From Bacteroidales bacterium (GTDB lineage: Bacteria > Bacteroidota > Bacteroidia > Bacteroidales > UBA932): 62,123 nucleotides of DNA. How positions within the stretch are numbered: the first letter of the stretch is position 1; each line of letters opens with the position of its first letter. The stretch lies in NCBI GenBank assembly GCA_017428945.1, contig JAFRPW010000023.1, forward strand, positions 1 to 62,123, given 5' to 3'. The notes below the pieces were generated by a model, which ran no database searches, was not told where the DNA came from, and saw only the letters and a list, made by a program, of their open reading frames with translations. Shown here piece by piece: positions 15,800-23,918 of this stretch. The position numbers and the translations under genes were made by a program.

Positions 15800-18334
15800 A
15801 TGAACGCACTACTTGTAACCATACTCGCCGCACTGATTCCCTATGTGAATCCTTTTGTGGGAACGGACGCCCACGGCCATACCTTTCCGGGGGCCGTGTA
15901 TCCCTTTGGCATGATTCAGCTGAGCCCGGACACACGCCCCAATCCCGGGGACTGGGACGGATGCAGCGGCTATCATTACAGTGATAGCCTCATCTACGGC
16001 TTCTCCCATACCCATCTCAGCGGTACGGGTTGCGATGACTGGTGTGACATACTCGTAACACCCAGAGGAATCCCATCCAGGTTTTCTCACAAAACGGAGA
16101 AGGCATCACCGGGATATTATGAGGTATTTCTGGAGGATAGCAAGGTACAGGTAAAACTGGCTGCAGGACAACGGAGCGCAATTCACGAGTATAGATTCTT
16201 GAGTGGAGCTTACTTAACCGTGGATTTGAATCATCGTGATCCGCTGTTGGATTATGAACTTGACTCTGACGGTAGAGCATGTTGGGGACATCGTACTTCA
16301 AATAGTTGGGCCCAGGGTCAGCGAGTATATTTCTACATGGAGTTCTCTTCTCCATTTATGTGGGATAATCAAGGCGCAAAGGCTAACCTGTATTTCAAGA
16401 CAGCCGTTGTCACCCTGCGCATTGGCATTTCCTCCGTTTCCTGGCAGAACGCCAAGGAGAACCTGTATAGCGAGTATCCTAAGTCCATCAAGGCAGTAAA
16501 AAAGTCAACTGAGAGAGTCTGGAATGCATATCTCAAAAAGGTCAAGTGCCCATATAAGGACAAGGACCACAAAACACGCTTCTATACCGCCTTGTACCAC
16601 ACGGCCATACATCCCACCCTTTACTCCGATGTTAACGGAGAGTACCGCGGCATGGACGGTAAGGTGCATAAGGCCGATGGCTGGGACCGCTATACAGTCT
16701 TCTCCCTCTGGGATACATTCAGGGGCCTTCATCCGCTCCTCACGGAAATCGAACCTGAACGCACGGTAGACTTCATAAAGTCCATGCTCTCCATATATGA
16801 CGAGGCCGGCAAACTGCCTGTCTGGGAGCTCTCCGGCTGGGAAACCAACTGCATGATAGGCTACAACAGCGCTCCCGTAATTGCCGATGCCATCCTCCGC
16901 GGCCTCAAAGGCTTCGACTATGAGAAGGCCTTCCGGGCCCTCGTAGCCAGCGCCCACAACCCCGCTTTCGGCCTGGACAGCTTCCGCCGCAACGGCCTTG
17001 TCCTTGCCGACGACGAGCACGAGTCCGTCTCCAAGACCCTTGAGTACGCATTTGACGACTGGTGCGTTGCCCAGGTGGCTCGGAAACTCGGCCACATGAA
17101 GGAGTACAAGGAGTTTATGACCAGCTCCCAGTACTGGAAGAACGTCCTTGATCCGGAAACCAAGTTCATGCGTGCCCGTCTCAACGGCCGTTGGTTCACA
17201 CCCTTCGACCCCCGTGAGGTCAACAACAATTACACGGAGGCCAACTCCTGGCAGTACAGTTTCTTTGTCCCCCATGACATTCCCGGGCTCATTGAAGCCC
17301 TTGGTGGAAAAGATGCTTTCGAGGCCCGCCTGGATGCCCTTTTCGATGCCCCGGAGCAGACCACCGGCCGCACCCAGGCCGATATCACCGGTCAGATTGG
17401 CCAGTACGCCCACGGTAACGAGCCCAGCCACCACATCGCATATCTATACGACTCCATCGGCCGCCCGGGCAAGCGCAAAGCACGCGTGGATCAGATACTT
17501 GAGACTCTGTATACATCGGCCCCCGACGGCCTGTGCGGCAACGAAGACTGTGGCCAGATGAGCGCCTGGTATGTGCTGTCATCCATTGGAAGATATCCCG
17601 CGTGTCCCGTTGGAGATTCCCGGTCGGAGCCGGGAATGACGGAAGCTATCGTCACCAATCCCGCCTTCGTCGTTCCAAATGACATCTTCACGGACTCCAT
17701 AGAGATCGCCATTCAGGGGGAAGGAACCATTTATTATACAGTTGCCGGCGGCGCACCTCAGCGTTATGACGGGCCGTTCACAGTAACGGAGCCTTGCGAA
17801 CTCACTGCATGGGCAGAACGGGGCGGCAAGAGCAGCTTTGTAACCCGCTGCAAACTGCGTCAGGTGCAGAAAGACCGCGCAATCCGGATTCTTTCCCGCT
17901 ACAGCCGTCAGTACACGGCGGGCGGTGACCAGGGCCTCATTGACGGGGCCCGTGGCAGCACCAACTGGCGCACCGGCGGCTGGCAAGGCTATCAGGACAC
18001 AGACTTCGAGGCGGTCCTTGACCTTCTTGAGGAGCGTGACATAACAGTAGTGGGCGCCGGCTTCTGCCAGGATGCCCGTTCATGGATCTGGATGCCAAAG
18101 TATGTAGAGTTTTCCGTGTCCCGGGATGGCGTATCATTTACGCCCGTCGGCCGCCTGGACACCTCCGTTGCAGAGGAAGACCTCGAGGTCCAGACCTGGG
18201 ATGCAGAACTGCCGGTCAGCTGCAGGGCACGTTACGTCAAGGTGTTCGCCAGGAACATAGGCACCATCCCCGCCTGGCACCCCGGCGCCGGAGCCCCCGG
18301 CTTCATCTTCGTAGATGAACTTTGGGCTAAGTAG
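15800..18334 (+). CDS. GH92 alpha-mannosidase-like exo-enzyme with C-terminal accessory domains
   Basis: An 844-residue secreted protein. The short signal peptide (MNALLVTILAALIP) runs into the GH92 start YVNPFVGTDAHGHTFPGA. Typical GH92 blocks follow: GFSHTHLSGTG, SLWDTFRGLHPLLT, GNEPSHHIAYLY and CGNEDCGQMSAWYVLSSIG, with the acidic residues used for Ca2+-dependent inverting catalysis. Beyond about residue 610 comes a hexosaminidase C-terminal-like segment (TIYYTVAGGAPQRYDGPFTV) and a discoidin-like end (about 700-844). Where GH92 proteins usually read CPGSGEY, this one has CPVGDSRSEPGMTEA, encoded by a palindromic repeat. Codons around 16130-16400 are more AT-rich than the rest, which could reflect recombination. 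It probably trims host or yeast mannans. Substrate linkage is unknown. Confidence 0.92.
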   Translation: MNALLVTILAALIPYVNPFVGTDAHGHTFPGAVYPFGMIQLSPDTRPNPGDWDGCSGYHYSDSLIYGFSHTHLSGTGCDDWCDILVTPRGIPSRFSHKTEKASPGYYEVFLEDSKVQVKLAAGQRSAIHEYRFLSGAYLTVDLNHRDPLLDYELDSDGRACWGHRTSNSWAQGQRVYFYMEFSSPFMWDNQGAKANLYFKTAVVTLRIGISSVSWQNAKENLYSEYPKSIKAVKKSTERVWNAYLKKVKCPYKDKDHKTRFYTALYHTAIHPTLYSDVNGEYRGMDGKVHKADGWDRYTVFSLWDTFRGLHPLLTEIEPERTVDFIKSMLSIYDEAGKLPVWELSGWETNCMIGYNSAPVIADAILRGLKGFDYEKAFRALVASAHNPAFGLDSFRRNGLVLADDEHESVSKTLEYAFDDWCVAQVARKLGHMKEYKEFMTSSQYWKNVLDPETKFMRARLNGRWFTPFDPREVNNNYTEANSWQYSFFVPHDIPGLIEALGGKDAFEARLDALFDAPEQTTGRTQADITGQIGQYAHGNEPSHHIAYLYDSIGRPGKRKARVDQILETLYTSAPDGLCGNEDCGQMSAWYVLSSIGRYPACPVGDSRSEPGMTEAIVTNPAFVVPNDIFTDSIEIAIQGEGTIYYTVAGGAPQRYDGPFTVTEPCELTAWAERGGKSSFVTRCKLRQVQKDRAIRILSRYSRQYTAGGDQGLIDGARGSTNWRTGGWQGYQDTDFEAVLDLLEERDITVVGAGFCQDARSWIWMPKYVEFSVSRDGVSFTPVGRLDTSVAEEDLEVQTWDAELPVSCRARYVKVFARNIGTIPAWHPGAGAPGFIFVDELWAK
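17609..17645. repeat. Palindromic repeat embedded in the GH92 coding sequence
   Basis: ATTCCCGGTCGGAGCCGGGAAT followed by GACGGAAG lies in frame and encodes about DSRSEPGMTE. It is the same element class as 52076-52100. Confidence 0.75.
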
Positions 18335-18343
18335 CCCCTCCTG

Positions 18344-18422
18344 TCCACGGAAACAGGGGTTTTGGTGGACAAGTTGGCTAAAACCGGGGTTTGTCCACGG
18401 AAATGCGGGGTTTTGGTGGATG
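18344..18422. repeat. Two tandem hairpin units, 50-bp period
   Basis: Two GTCCACGGAAA...TTTTGGTGGA hairpins (28 and 29 nt) with different loops are separated by a 22-nt linker with GGCTAAAACCGGGG. They begin 10 nt after the GH92 stop. Polarity is the same as the array at 3781. Confidence 0.85.
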
Positions 18423-18427
18423 GGGGT

Positions 18428-18462
18428 AGCAAAAAAGCGGCACCTTGAACAAGGGCCGCTTT
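18428..18462 (-). terminator. Terminator downstream of tRNA-Leu, probably bidirectional
   Basis: On the minus strand AAAGCGGCCCTTG pairs with AAGGTGCCGCTTT and is followed by a T run. It lies just after the tRNA 3' end and can also serve the GH92 gene on the plus strand. Confidence 0.85.
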
Positions 18463-18466
18463 AATG

Positions 18467-18550
18467 TGCGCGAAATCAGAGTCGAACTGACACGTCCTTT
18501 CGGACACTACCTCCTGAGAGTAGCGCGTCTACCAATTCCGCCATCCGCGC
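18467..18550 (-). tRNA. tRNA-Leu(CAG)
   Basis: On the minus strand the 84-nt cloverleaf has acceptor GCGCGGA pairing with TTCGCGC, an anticodon arm CTACT-CTCAGGA-GGTAG with anticodon CAG, a long variable arm (TGTCCGAAAGGACG) as expected for tRNA-Leu, and a T arm with GTTCGACTC. CCA is not encoded. Confidence 0.93.
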
Positions 18551-18566
18551 ATGATTTTTGGGACTG

Positions 18567-18574
18567 CAAATATA
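18567..18574 (-). promoter_or_regulatory. -7 box TATATTTG of tRNA-Leu
   Basis: The minus strand reads TATATTTG 16 nt before the mature tRNA 5' end. Confidence 0.6.
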
Positions 18575-18603
18575 CAACCTTTTTTTATTTCTGCAAAAAA
18601 AAG

Positions 18604-18640
18604 ATTCCGGGTCAAGCCCTGAATGACGCCGGAATCAGAT
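18604..18640. repeat. Palindromic repeat overlapping the 3' end of the fimbrial-type gene
   Basis: GATTCCGG...CCGGAATC outer arms enclose GGTCAAGCCCTGAATGACG. It is a diverged member of the GGAATGAC-type family and covers the stop codon (18635-18637) of the minus-strand gene. Confidence 0.5.
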
Positions 18641-19402
18641 ATCTACCGACATGAATGTCTCGGGCTCCCATGAAGGAGGACGGATGGTGAGGGAAGTGAC
18701 GGAAACGCTAAGGAGAAGATCCAGGTCCTGAAGGTCCGGCAATGACCAGTCAAAACCAGACTCATGAAGGTAAGGGCCAAGTGAAAACGTACGGACCGTA
18801 GAGTCTTCCATCACTATGTCCAGAAGCAGCGGACTGTCTGCAAACTGCCGTGGGATGCGGGCGGTCCACATGCCCGAAGACATGTCCGGCTCAAAGGAGT
18901 ACTCTCCCTCTACAGGTATCCCGTCAAGCCCCATGCCGCAGACGCCTCCGCGTATACGCGTACCGAATGGTTTTCCCCATCCTGGAGGGCCCTCCACGGA
19001 CACCCGCAGAGTGCAGTACTGCTTCTGCAGCCGGGCATGCACTATGGCAAGGTCCCCAAATGCGTCCATACGGCACCTGCACAGGTACAGGGGAGGAGCC
19101 TCATTTCCCGGAAGTATGCTGAAAACACTCCCAAAAGGTCCTGAAGCCGCTCCGCTCCAGGCGGTTACTGAAACCCCACCCCTTGGAACGGATACCTGCA
19201 GAAGAGTGTCTCCTTCTACATGGTATGTGACAGATTCGGAACCGGCCTCCACAAGTACTTCAGCCGGCTGGCCAAAGGTTCCGGAAAGATGGATGTCAAG
19301 GAGGCAGGGGCACGGGTCCCGGTTTTCTTTTACAAGTGTGCAAGAAAAGAAAGAGACGGCTGTGATTATGATAACCGGGACCAGGTGCCTTTTATCTGCC
19401 AT
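18635..19402 (-). CDS. FimB/Mfa2-like fimbrial-type lipoprotein
   Basis: A 255-residue protein starting at ATG 19402 (MADKRHLVPVIII). The signal ends at lipobox FFSC (Cys21). The mature start VKENRDPCPCLLDIHLSG resembles FimB/Mfa2 family anchor subunits, which begin with a Cys-rich segment before two beta-sandwich domains. Family members cap or anchor fimbriae on the outer membrane. Similarity is read by eye and is moderate. No major fimbrillin gene is nearby. It overlaps the end of the metalloprotease gene by 11 nt, so the two are translated together. The extreme C-terminus is encoded by a palindromic repeat region. Confidence 0.6.
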   Translation of the reverse strand: MADKRHLVPVIIITAVSFFSCTLVKENRDPCPCLLDIHLSGTFGQPAEVLVEAGSESVTYHVEGDTLLQVSVPRGGVSVTAWSGAASGPFGSVFSILPGNEAPPLYLCRCRMDAFGDLAIVHARLQKQYCTLRVSVEGPPGWGKPFGTRIRGGVCGMGLDGIPVEGEYSFEPDMSSGMWTARIPRQFADSPLLLDIVMEDSTVRTFSLGPYLHESGFDWSLPDLQDLDLLLSVSVTSLTIRPPSWEPETFMSVDI

Positions 19403-20969
19403 ATCTTGCAAAGGTATCGGCAATGAGTTCCTCCCTTTCGGGATACAACTGCGTGAGCGCTTTCTGAAGGCCGTCCACAGACTTGACTTCCGGCTTCAGG
19501 GCGCGAAATATTTCCTGGCGTGAAGTGCCCCTTTCGTACAGATAACCAAGTATTTCCGGGCGGAACCACATATAATCCGGGTACTGGGGCATGCCCCCGC
19601 CATAGCGGTCTTTGTATATGCTGGAGCCAAGGAAGAAAGCCCACATCTCTCCCACGGCGCAATGGCCTGCGCCTTCCGAGTCCCCGTGGCCGTATGGAGT
19701 GTGGCGGTCGCGTATGTAGGATGAGATGATGTAGGTTATGAATGCCGTCCACCACGATGTGTCGCTGCTGCAGACGTTGGTGAAGTGGCTGGCGTGTGAG
19801 AGCTCGTGGACGGTGAATTCATATATGTCGGCAAAGCTCCCGCTGAGTTTTGTGCCGATGGTTATATCCGGCAGGAACATCTCCAGCACGGGGGCAAATT
19901 CCTGGGCATACTCCTTTATGAGCCGGTGGTCCAGCCCCGCCCCGTGGTGCAGCATGGGTGCCGAAGAGCACTCCAGGAACGGAATTATCCATATCCTGAT
20001 GTCTCCGGGCGGGGGCGTTATACCAAGATCGGAGGGAGTGCAGCGGGAGTAGTAGTCGTAAGCGGCGTTGTTCACGGCCGTCCGTCTCATAAGGGCCGCA
20101 TCGTCCGCCTCGGTGATGTTGTAGTCGATACCTCCGGGACCGCCTTTCCCCAGAGTGGAGACAGAGGCAGGAATAAGAATAAGGTTTATGCCAACGGAAA
20201 AGCCTTTGCTGTTCTGGAAGACAAGGCGGTAGCGGGGGTCCGAGGTAAAGGTTTTGTCCATACTGTAATAACCGTCCCGGTCTGTATGTGTCACGCAGAT
20301 CTTTGTAAAGACATTGCACGCTACCATCACTCCCGAAACCCCTACCGGCTTGCCTTCGCAGAACAGGGGATCGGTCATGGTAATACGCCCCTGGGGTGCC
20401 TGTGGCTCCGCTTTTGTCTGAGGCAGCAGCATGTCCCCGTTCCCGGTAATCCGGTACGATTCCCTCTCCACGGCCTCCCAGTCTATCCCGTCCGCAGCGC
20501 GGGTGGCAGGGTCGTGCTCGGAGATGTAGCACTTCTGCAGCACCTGATGGACGATTCCCTCCGGGAAGGTGAAGTTCCGGTCCACCACGGCGTACTGCCA
20601 GGTTATGGCGCCGTCCTCCACCTCCGGGTCCCGGTACCAGTCTCCTTCTTTCACGATTCGGTAGTCCATGGGGTGGTCCAGCAGGTACAGCCCGTTTTCC
20701 CGGAGTGCTTCCAGGTCCTCTCCCGTGCGGGGCAGGAACCTCACGTACAGGTCCGTAGGGTGTATGTCAGTGCGCTCCGACTTCACGGGGTAGAGGTTTC
20801 TCAGCGCTTTCTCGATGTTCTCTACTGCGTAGGGGTCCTCCAGCTTTTCTCCCAGTTCAATCATTCCGTGGCCGATTTCCCCGTACGGCGCTCTGGGGTC
20901 CGGCTCCTGGGGAAGGTCCTTCCCGCATGAGGCAAGGACCGCAAGTGTCAGTATGCAAAGTCTTTTCAT
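19392..20969 (-). CDS. Putative lipoprotein zinc metalloprotease
   Basis: A 525-residue protein. The lipobox is LASC (Cys15). The N-terminal half (about 30-200) has LYVRFLPRTGEDLEAL and LLDHPMDY. A carboxypeptidase-regulatory-like stretch (about 205-265, GVSGVMVACNVFTKICVTHTDRDGYY) precedes the probable catalytic region with HELSHASHF (about 386-394), a HExxH zinc motif with a third His downstream. It probably acts at the cell surface. No named peptidase family was recognised. Coupling to a FimB/Mfa2-like lipoprotein suggests a surface complex or fimbria processing, which is inference. Confidence 0.6.
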   Translation of the reverse strand: MKRLCILTLAVLASCGKDLPQEPDPRAPYGEIGHGMIELGEKLEDPYAVENIEKALRNLYPVKSERTDIHPTDLYVRFLPRTGEDLEALRENGLYLLDHPMDYRIVKEGDWYRDPEVEDGAITWQYAVVDRNFTFPEGIVHQVLQKCYISEHDPATRAADGIDWEAVERESYRITGNGDMLLPQTKAEPQAPQGRITMTDPLFCEGKPVGVSGVMVACNVFTKICVTHTDRDGYYSMDKTFTSDPRYRLVFQNSKGFSVGINLILIPASVSTLGKGGPGGIDYNITEADDAALMRRTAVNNAAYDYYSRCTPSDLGITPPPGDIRIWIIPFLECSSAPMLHHGAGLDHRLIKEYAQEFAPVLEMFLPDITIGTKLSGSFADIYEFTVHELSHASHFTNVCSSDTSWWTAFITYIISSYIRDRHTPYGHGDSEGAGHCAVGEMWAFFLGSSIYKDRYGGGMPQYPDYMWFRPEILGYLYERGTSRQEIFRALKPEVKSVDGLQKALTQLYPEREELIADTFARYGR

Positions 20970-20992
20970 GGTTCAAAAGTATTTCTTGGCGG

Positions 20993-21000
20993 CAAAGCTA
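20993..21000 (-). promoter_or_regulatory. -7 box TAGCTTTG of the metalloprotease operon
   Basis: The minus strand reads TAGCTTTG 23 nt before ATG 20969. The rest of the divergent spacer up to 21190 shows no other feature that I can support. Confidence 0.5.
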
Positions 21001-21193
21001 TGCAGAATTATCGGTGTACCTGAAAAATGATACGTTTATTTGTTAAAAAACCCATTCAGGCCATGCCAGAGGCCGATATTTTTGTCCACTTGAAACACAT
21101 AATGCATCAAACTCCCTTGCCGGAAAGTTGAAAATCGGCCTTCCACACGTGCAGAAGGCACTTTATCCGTTTCACTTTTTTGCGGATTTTTAT

Positions 21194-21201
21194 TAACTTT
21201 G
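21194..21201 (+). promoter_or_regulatory. -7 box TAACTTTG of typA
   Basis: TAACTTTG lies 22 nt before ATG 21224. Confidence 0.55.
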
Positions 21202-21223
21202 CGGGCTTTAAAGAGAAGATAAT

Positions 21224-23029
21224 ATGCAAGATATCCGCAACATAGCCATCATCGCCCACGTGGACCACGGCAAGACCACCCTCGTGGACCGCATGATCTA
21301 CCAGGCAAACCTTGTCCGCAAGCCGGAAGACCTTGGCAACCTTATCCTGGACAACAACGACCTGGAACGCGAGCGCGGCATCACCATCCTTGCCAAGAAC
21401 GTGTCGGTCACCTATAAGGGCGTCAAGATAAACATCATCGACACCCCCGGCCACTCCGACTTCGGCGGAGAGGTGGAGCGCGTCCTGAACATGGCGGACG
21501 GCGTCCTCCTTCTTGTGGATGCCTTCGAAGGTTGCATGCCCCAGACCCGGTTCGTCCTTAACAAAGCCATCGACATGGGCAAGAAACCCATCGTGGTCAT
21601 CAACAAGGTGGACAAGCCCAACTGCCGTCCGGACGAGGTCCAGGAAGAGGTCTTCGAGCTCATGTTCAACCTGGGCGCCAGCGATGACCAGCTGGACTTC
21701 AAGACCGTCTACGGCAGCGCCAAGCAGGGCTGGATGTCCAGGGACTGGAAGCAGCCTACGCAGGATATCACAGTCCTTCTGGACACCATCCTGGAGGAAA
21801 TCCCTGCCCCGGAAATCAAGGAGGGAACCCCTCAGATGCTGGTATCGTCCCTGGAGTACAGCCCGTACGTGGGCCGTATCGCCGTGGGCCGCATTACCCG
21901 CGGAACGCTCAGGACCGGCATGCCCGTTAGCCTTTGCAAGAGGTACGATATAATCGAAAAGAGCAAGATCAAGCAGCTTATGGTCTTCGAAGGCCTGGGC
22001 AAGGCCAATGTGGACCAGGTCCAGTGCGGCGACATCTGCGCCGTCGTGGGCATCGAGGGCTTTGAAATCGGCGACACCATTGCCGATTTCGAGACCCCGG
22101 AGGCCCTTCCTCCCATCGCCGTGGACGAGCCCACCATGAGCATGCTCTTCATGATCAACAACAGCCCCTTCTTCGGCAAGGACGGAAAATTCGTGACTTC
22201 CCGCCACATCAAGGACCGCCTGGAGAAGGAACTGGAAAAGAACCTCGCCCTCCGCGTCAAGCCCGGCATCAATGCCGACAGTTTCGTGGTCTACGGCCGT
22301 GGCGTCCTGCACCTTTCGGTGCTAATTGAGACCATGCGCCGCGAGGGCTTCGAACTCCAGGTAGGCCAGCCCAAGGTTCTGGACAAGACCATAAACGGCC
22401 AGAGGTGCGAACCCATCGAGGAACTTTCCATAGAGGTTCCGGAGCAGTTTGTGGGCGCGGCTATCGAGCTTTCCACCCGCCGCAAGGGCGCGCTCGTGCG
22501 CATGGAGCCCCGCGGGGACCGTACCCTCCTTGAGTTCGAGATTCCTACCCGCGGCCTCATGGGCCTCCGCTCCAACCTCCTTACCGCAACTCAGGGAGAG
22601 GCCGTGGTGGCACATCGTTACAAAGAGTATCAGCCTTACAAGGGCGAGATAGAAATGCGCACAAACGGATCCCTGGTATCCCTGGAGACCGGTGAGGCTG
22701 TTGCCTACTCCATGAACAAGCTGCTGGACCGCGGCCGTTTCTTCGTGGAACCGGGAGAGGAAATCTACGGCGGCCAGGTGGTTGGAGAGCACACCCGCGA
22801 CAGGGACCTCAACATCAACATCTGCAAGACCAAGAAGCTTACCAATGTCCGCGCCTCCGGGTCGGACGAGAAGGTAATCCTCCCTCCGGCCGTCAAGTTC
22901 TCCCTTGAGGAGGCTCTGGAGTATATCCAGGACGATGAACTCGTGGAGATAACCCCGAATCACATGCGCATGCGCAAGATTCAGCTTGACCCCCTTGACA
23001 GAAAGAGAAATTCTGCTACGGAAGATTGA
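21224..23029 (+). CDS. typA: Ribosome-binding GTPase TypA/BipA
   Basis: A 601-residue translational GTPase of normal length. G1 is AHVDHGKTT (11-19), switch regions include ERERGITI, G3 is DTPGHSDFGGEVERVL, and G4 is NKVDKPN. The EF-G-like domains and the TypA-specific C-terminus (about 490-590, EPGEEIYGGQVVGEHTRDRDLNINICKTKKLTNVRASG) follow. It acts on the 70S ribosome and in 50S assembly, chiefly under stress or cold. It stands alone with its own promoter. Confidence 0.97.
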   Translation: MQDIRNIAIIAHVDHGKTTLVDRMIYQANLVRKPEDLGNLILDNNDLERERGITILAKNVSVTYKGVKINIIDTPGHSDFGGEVERVLNMADGVLLLVDAFEGCMPQTRFVLNKAIDMGKKPIVVINKVDKPNCRPDEVQEEVFELMFNLGASDDQLDFKTVYGSAKQGWMSRDWKQPTQDITVLLDTILEEIPAPEIKEGTPQMLVSSLEYSPYVGRIAVGRITRGTLRTGMPVSLCKRYDIIEKSKIKQLMVFEGLGKANVDQVQCGDICAVVGIEGFEIGDTIADFETPEALPPIAVDEPTMSMLFMINNSPFFGKDGKFVTSRHIKDRLEKELEKNLALRVKPGINADSFVVYGRGVLHLSVLIETMRREGFELQVGQPKVLDKTINGQRCEPIEELSIEVPEQFVGAAIELSTRRKGALVRMEPRGDRTLLEFEIPTRGLMGLRSNLLTATQGEAVVAHRYKEYQPYKGEIEMRTNGSLVSLETGEAVAYSMNKLLDRGRFFVEPGEEIYGGQVVGEHTRDRDLNINICKTKKLTNVRASGSDEKVILPPAVKFSLEEALEYIQDDELVEITPNHMRMRKIQLDPLDRKRNSATED

Positions 23030-23047
23030 TTTTCCGAAAATTATTCG

Positions 23048-23055
23048 TATCTTTG
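23048..23055 (+). promoter_or_regulatory. -7 box TATCTTTG of the DUF177-rpmF unit
   Basis: TATCTTTG lies 25 nt before ATG 23081 and follows the typA stop. Confidence 0.55.
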
Positions 23056-23080
23056 CACCCCTTAATCTGTTTTTGAGGCA

Positions 23081-23545
23081 ATGAAAAGTATCATCATTCC
23101 TTTAGGCGGTTGGGCGGCAGGAGAGCGGAGTTTCCGCTTTCATGCTGATACAGAGTTCTTTCAAGCGTTTGACAACACAGAAATCCTGAGCGCGGACGTT
23201 GAAGCGGAAATCAGGGTGGTCAAGGACGGCGCAAAAGCAGAGGCAGAGCTTCACCTCGGCGGAACTGTTACCGTGCCGTGCGACCGCTGCCTGGAGCCGC
23301 TCCAGGTTCCCGTAGAAGAGAACCCTTCAGAGGAGTTCCAGACAGAACTCGTCAAAGAGGACTGGGACCTCAGCCAGGCGGTGTACGACTACGTTTGTCT
23401 TGCACTGCCCATGCAGAGGGTTCATCCGGAAGGGGAATGCAACCCGGACACGGTCCGGTTTCTGGGTCAAGATGGGCGCGTGGACGAGGAGGCTGCCCCG
23501 AGCAGCCCGTTCGCCGCTCTGAAAGGACTTTTTGACAGCAAATAA
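23081..23545 (+). CDS. DUF177 (YceD-type) protein
   Basis: A 154-residue protein with the DUF177 core VPCDRCLEPLQVPVEE (about 65-80) and a C-terminal segment VRFLGQDGRVDEEAAPSSPFAALKGL. DUF177/YceD proteins are encoded beside rpmF in most bacteria and have been linked to 23S rRNA accumulation. Here rpmF follows 20 nt later. It is cytoplasmic. The Cys in CDRC is single, not a CxxC zinc pair. Confidence 0.9.
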   Translation: MKSIIIPLGGWAAGERSFRFHADTEFFQAFDNTEILSADVEAEIRVVKDGAKAEAELHLGGTVTVPCDRCLEPLQVPVEENPSEEFQTELVKEDWDLSQAVYDYVCLALPMQRVHPEGECNPDTVRFLGQDGRVDEEAAPSSPFAALKGLFDSK

Positions 23546-23565
23546 ACAATTAAAAACTATAAACA

Positions 23566-23748
23566 ATGGCACATCCGAAACACAAACTCTCCAAGCAGAG
23601 AAGAGACAAAAGGCGTACCCACGACTTCGCTCCGGTTCCCACTCTGAGCGTATGTCCCAACTGCGGCGCCACCGTTATGTATCACCGTGTATGCCCTGAG
23701 TGCGGCTACTATCGCGGTCGTCAGATCATCGAAAAGAGCGCAGAGTAA
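23566..23748 (+). CDS. rpmF: 50S ribosomal protein L32
   Basis: A 60-residue protein starting MAHPKHKLSKQRRDKRRTH. It has two CxxC pairs (CPNCGA and CPECGYY) for one zinc ion, so it is the zinc-binding type. It follows the DUF177 gene and is followed by tRNA-Arg 15 nt after the stop. Confidence 0.97.
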   Translation: MAHPKHKLSKQRRDKRRTHDFAPVPTLSVCPNCGATVMYHRVCPECGYYRGRQIIEKSAE

Positions 23749-23763
23749 TTGCTCTCTTTTGAT

Positions 23764-23835
23764 GGCCTCATAGTTCAACGGATAGAACGGAAGTTTCCTA
23801 AACTTTAAATCGAGGTTCGATTCCTCGTGGGGCTA
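23764..23835 (+). tRNA. tRNA-Arg(CCT)
   Basis: A cloverleaf of about 72 nt: acceptor GGCCTCA with TGGGGCT, anticodon arm AAGT-TTCCTAA-ACTTT-like with anticodon CCT, and T arm GAGGTTCGATTCCTC. The D loop is short. CCA is not encoded. Confidence 0.88.
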
Positions 23836-23840
23836 CGAAG

Positions 23841-23864
23841 AACCCGCCAGTCGGCGGGTTTTTT
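23841..23864 (+). terminator. Rho-independent terminator after tRNA-Arg
   Basis: AACCCGCC (23841-23848) pairs with GGCGGGTT (23853-23860) around AGTC and is followed by TTTT. Confidence 0.92.
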
Positions 23865-23918
23865 CGTGCACGGAGGGGAATGGAGTGCCGGGCGCCGCCG
23901 CAAGTTAAATGCAAGCAT

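Noticed and set aside
15782-15800. TTG start at 15782 for the GH92 gene
   Set aside because: It lies upstream of and within the -7 box region. ATG 15800 gives a proper signal peptide.
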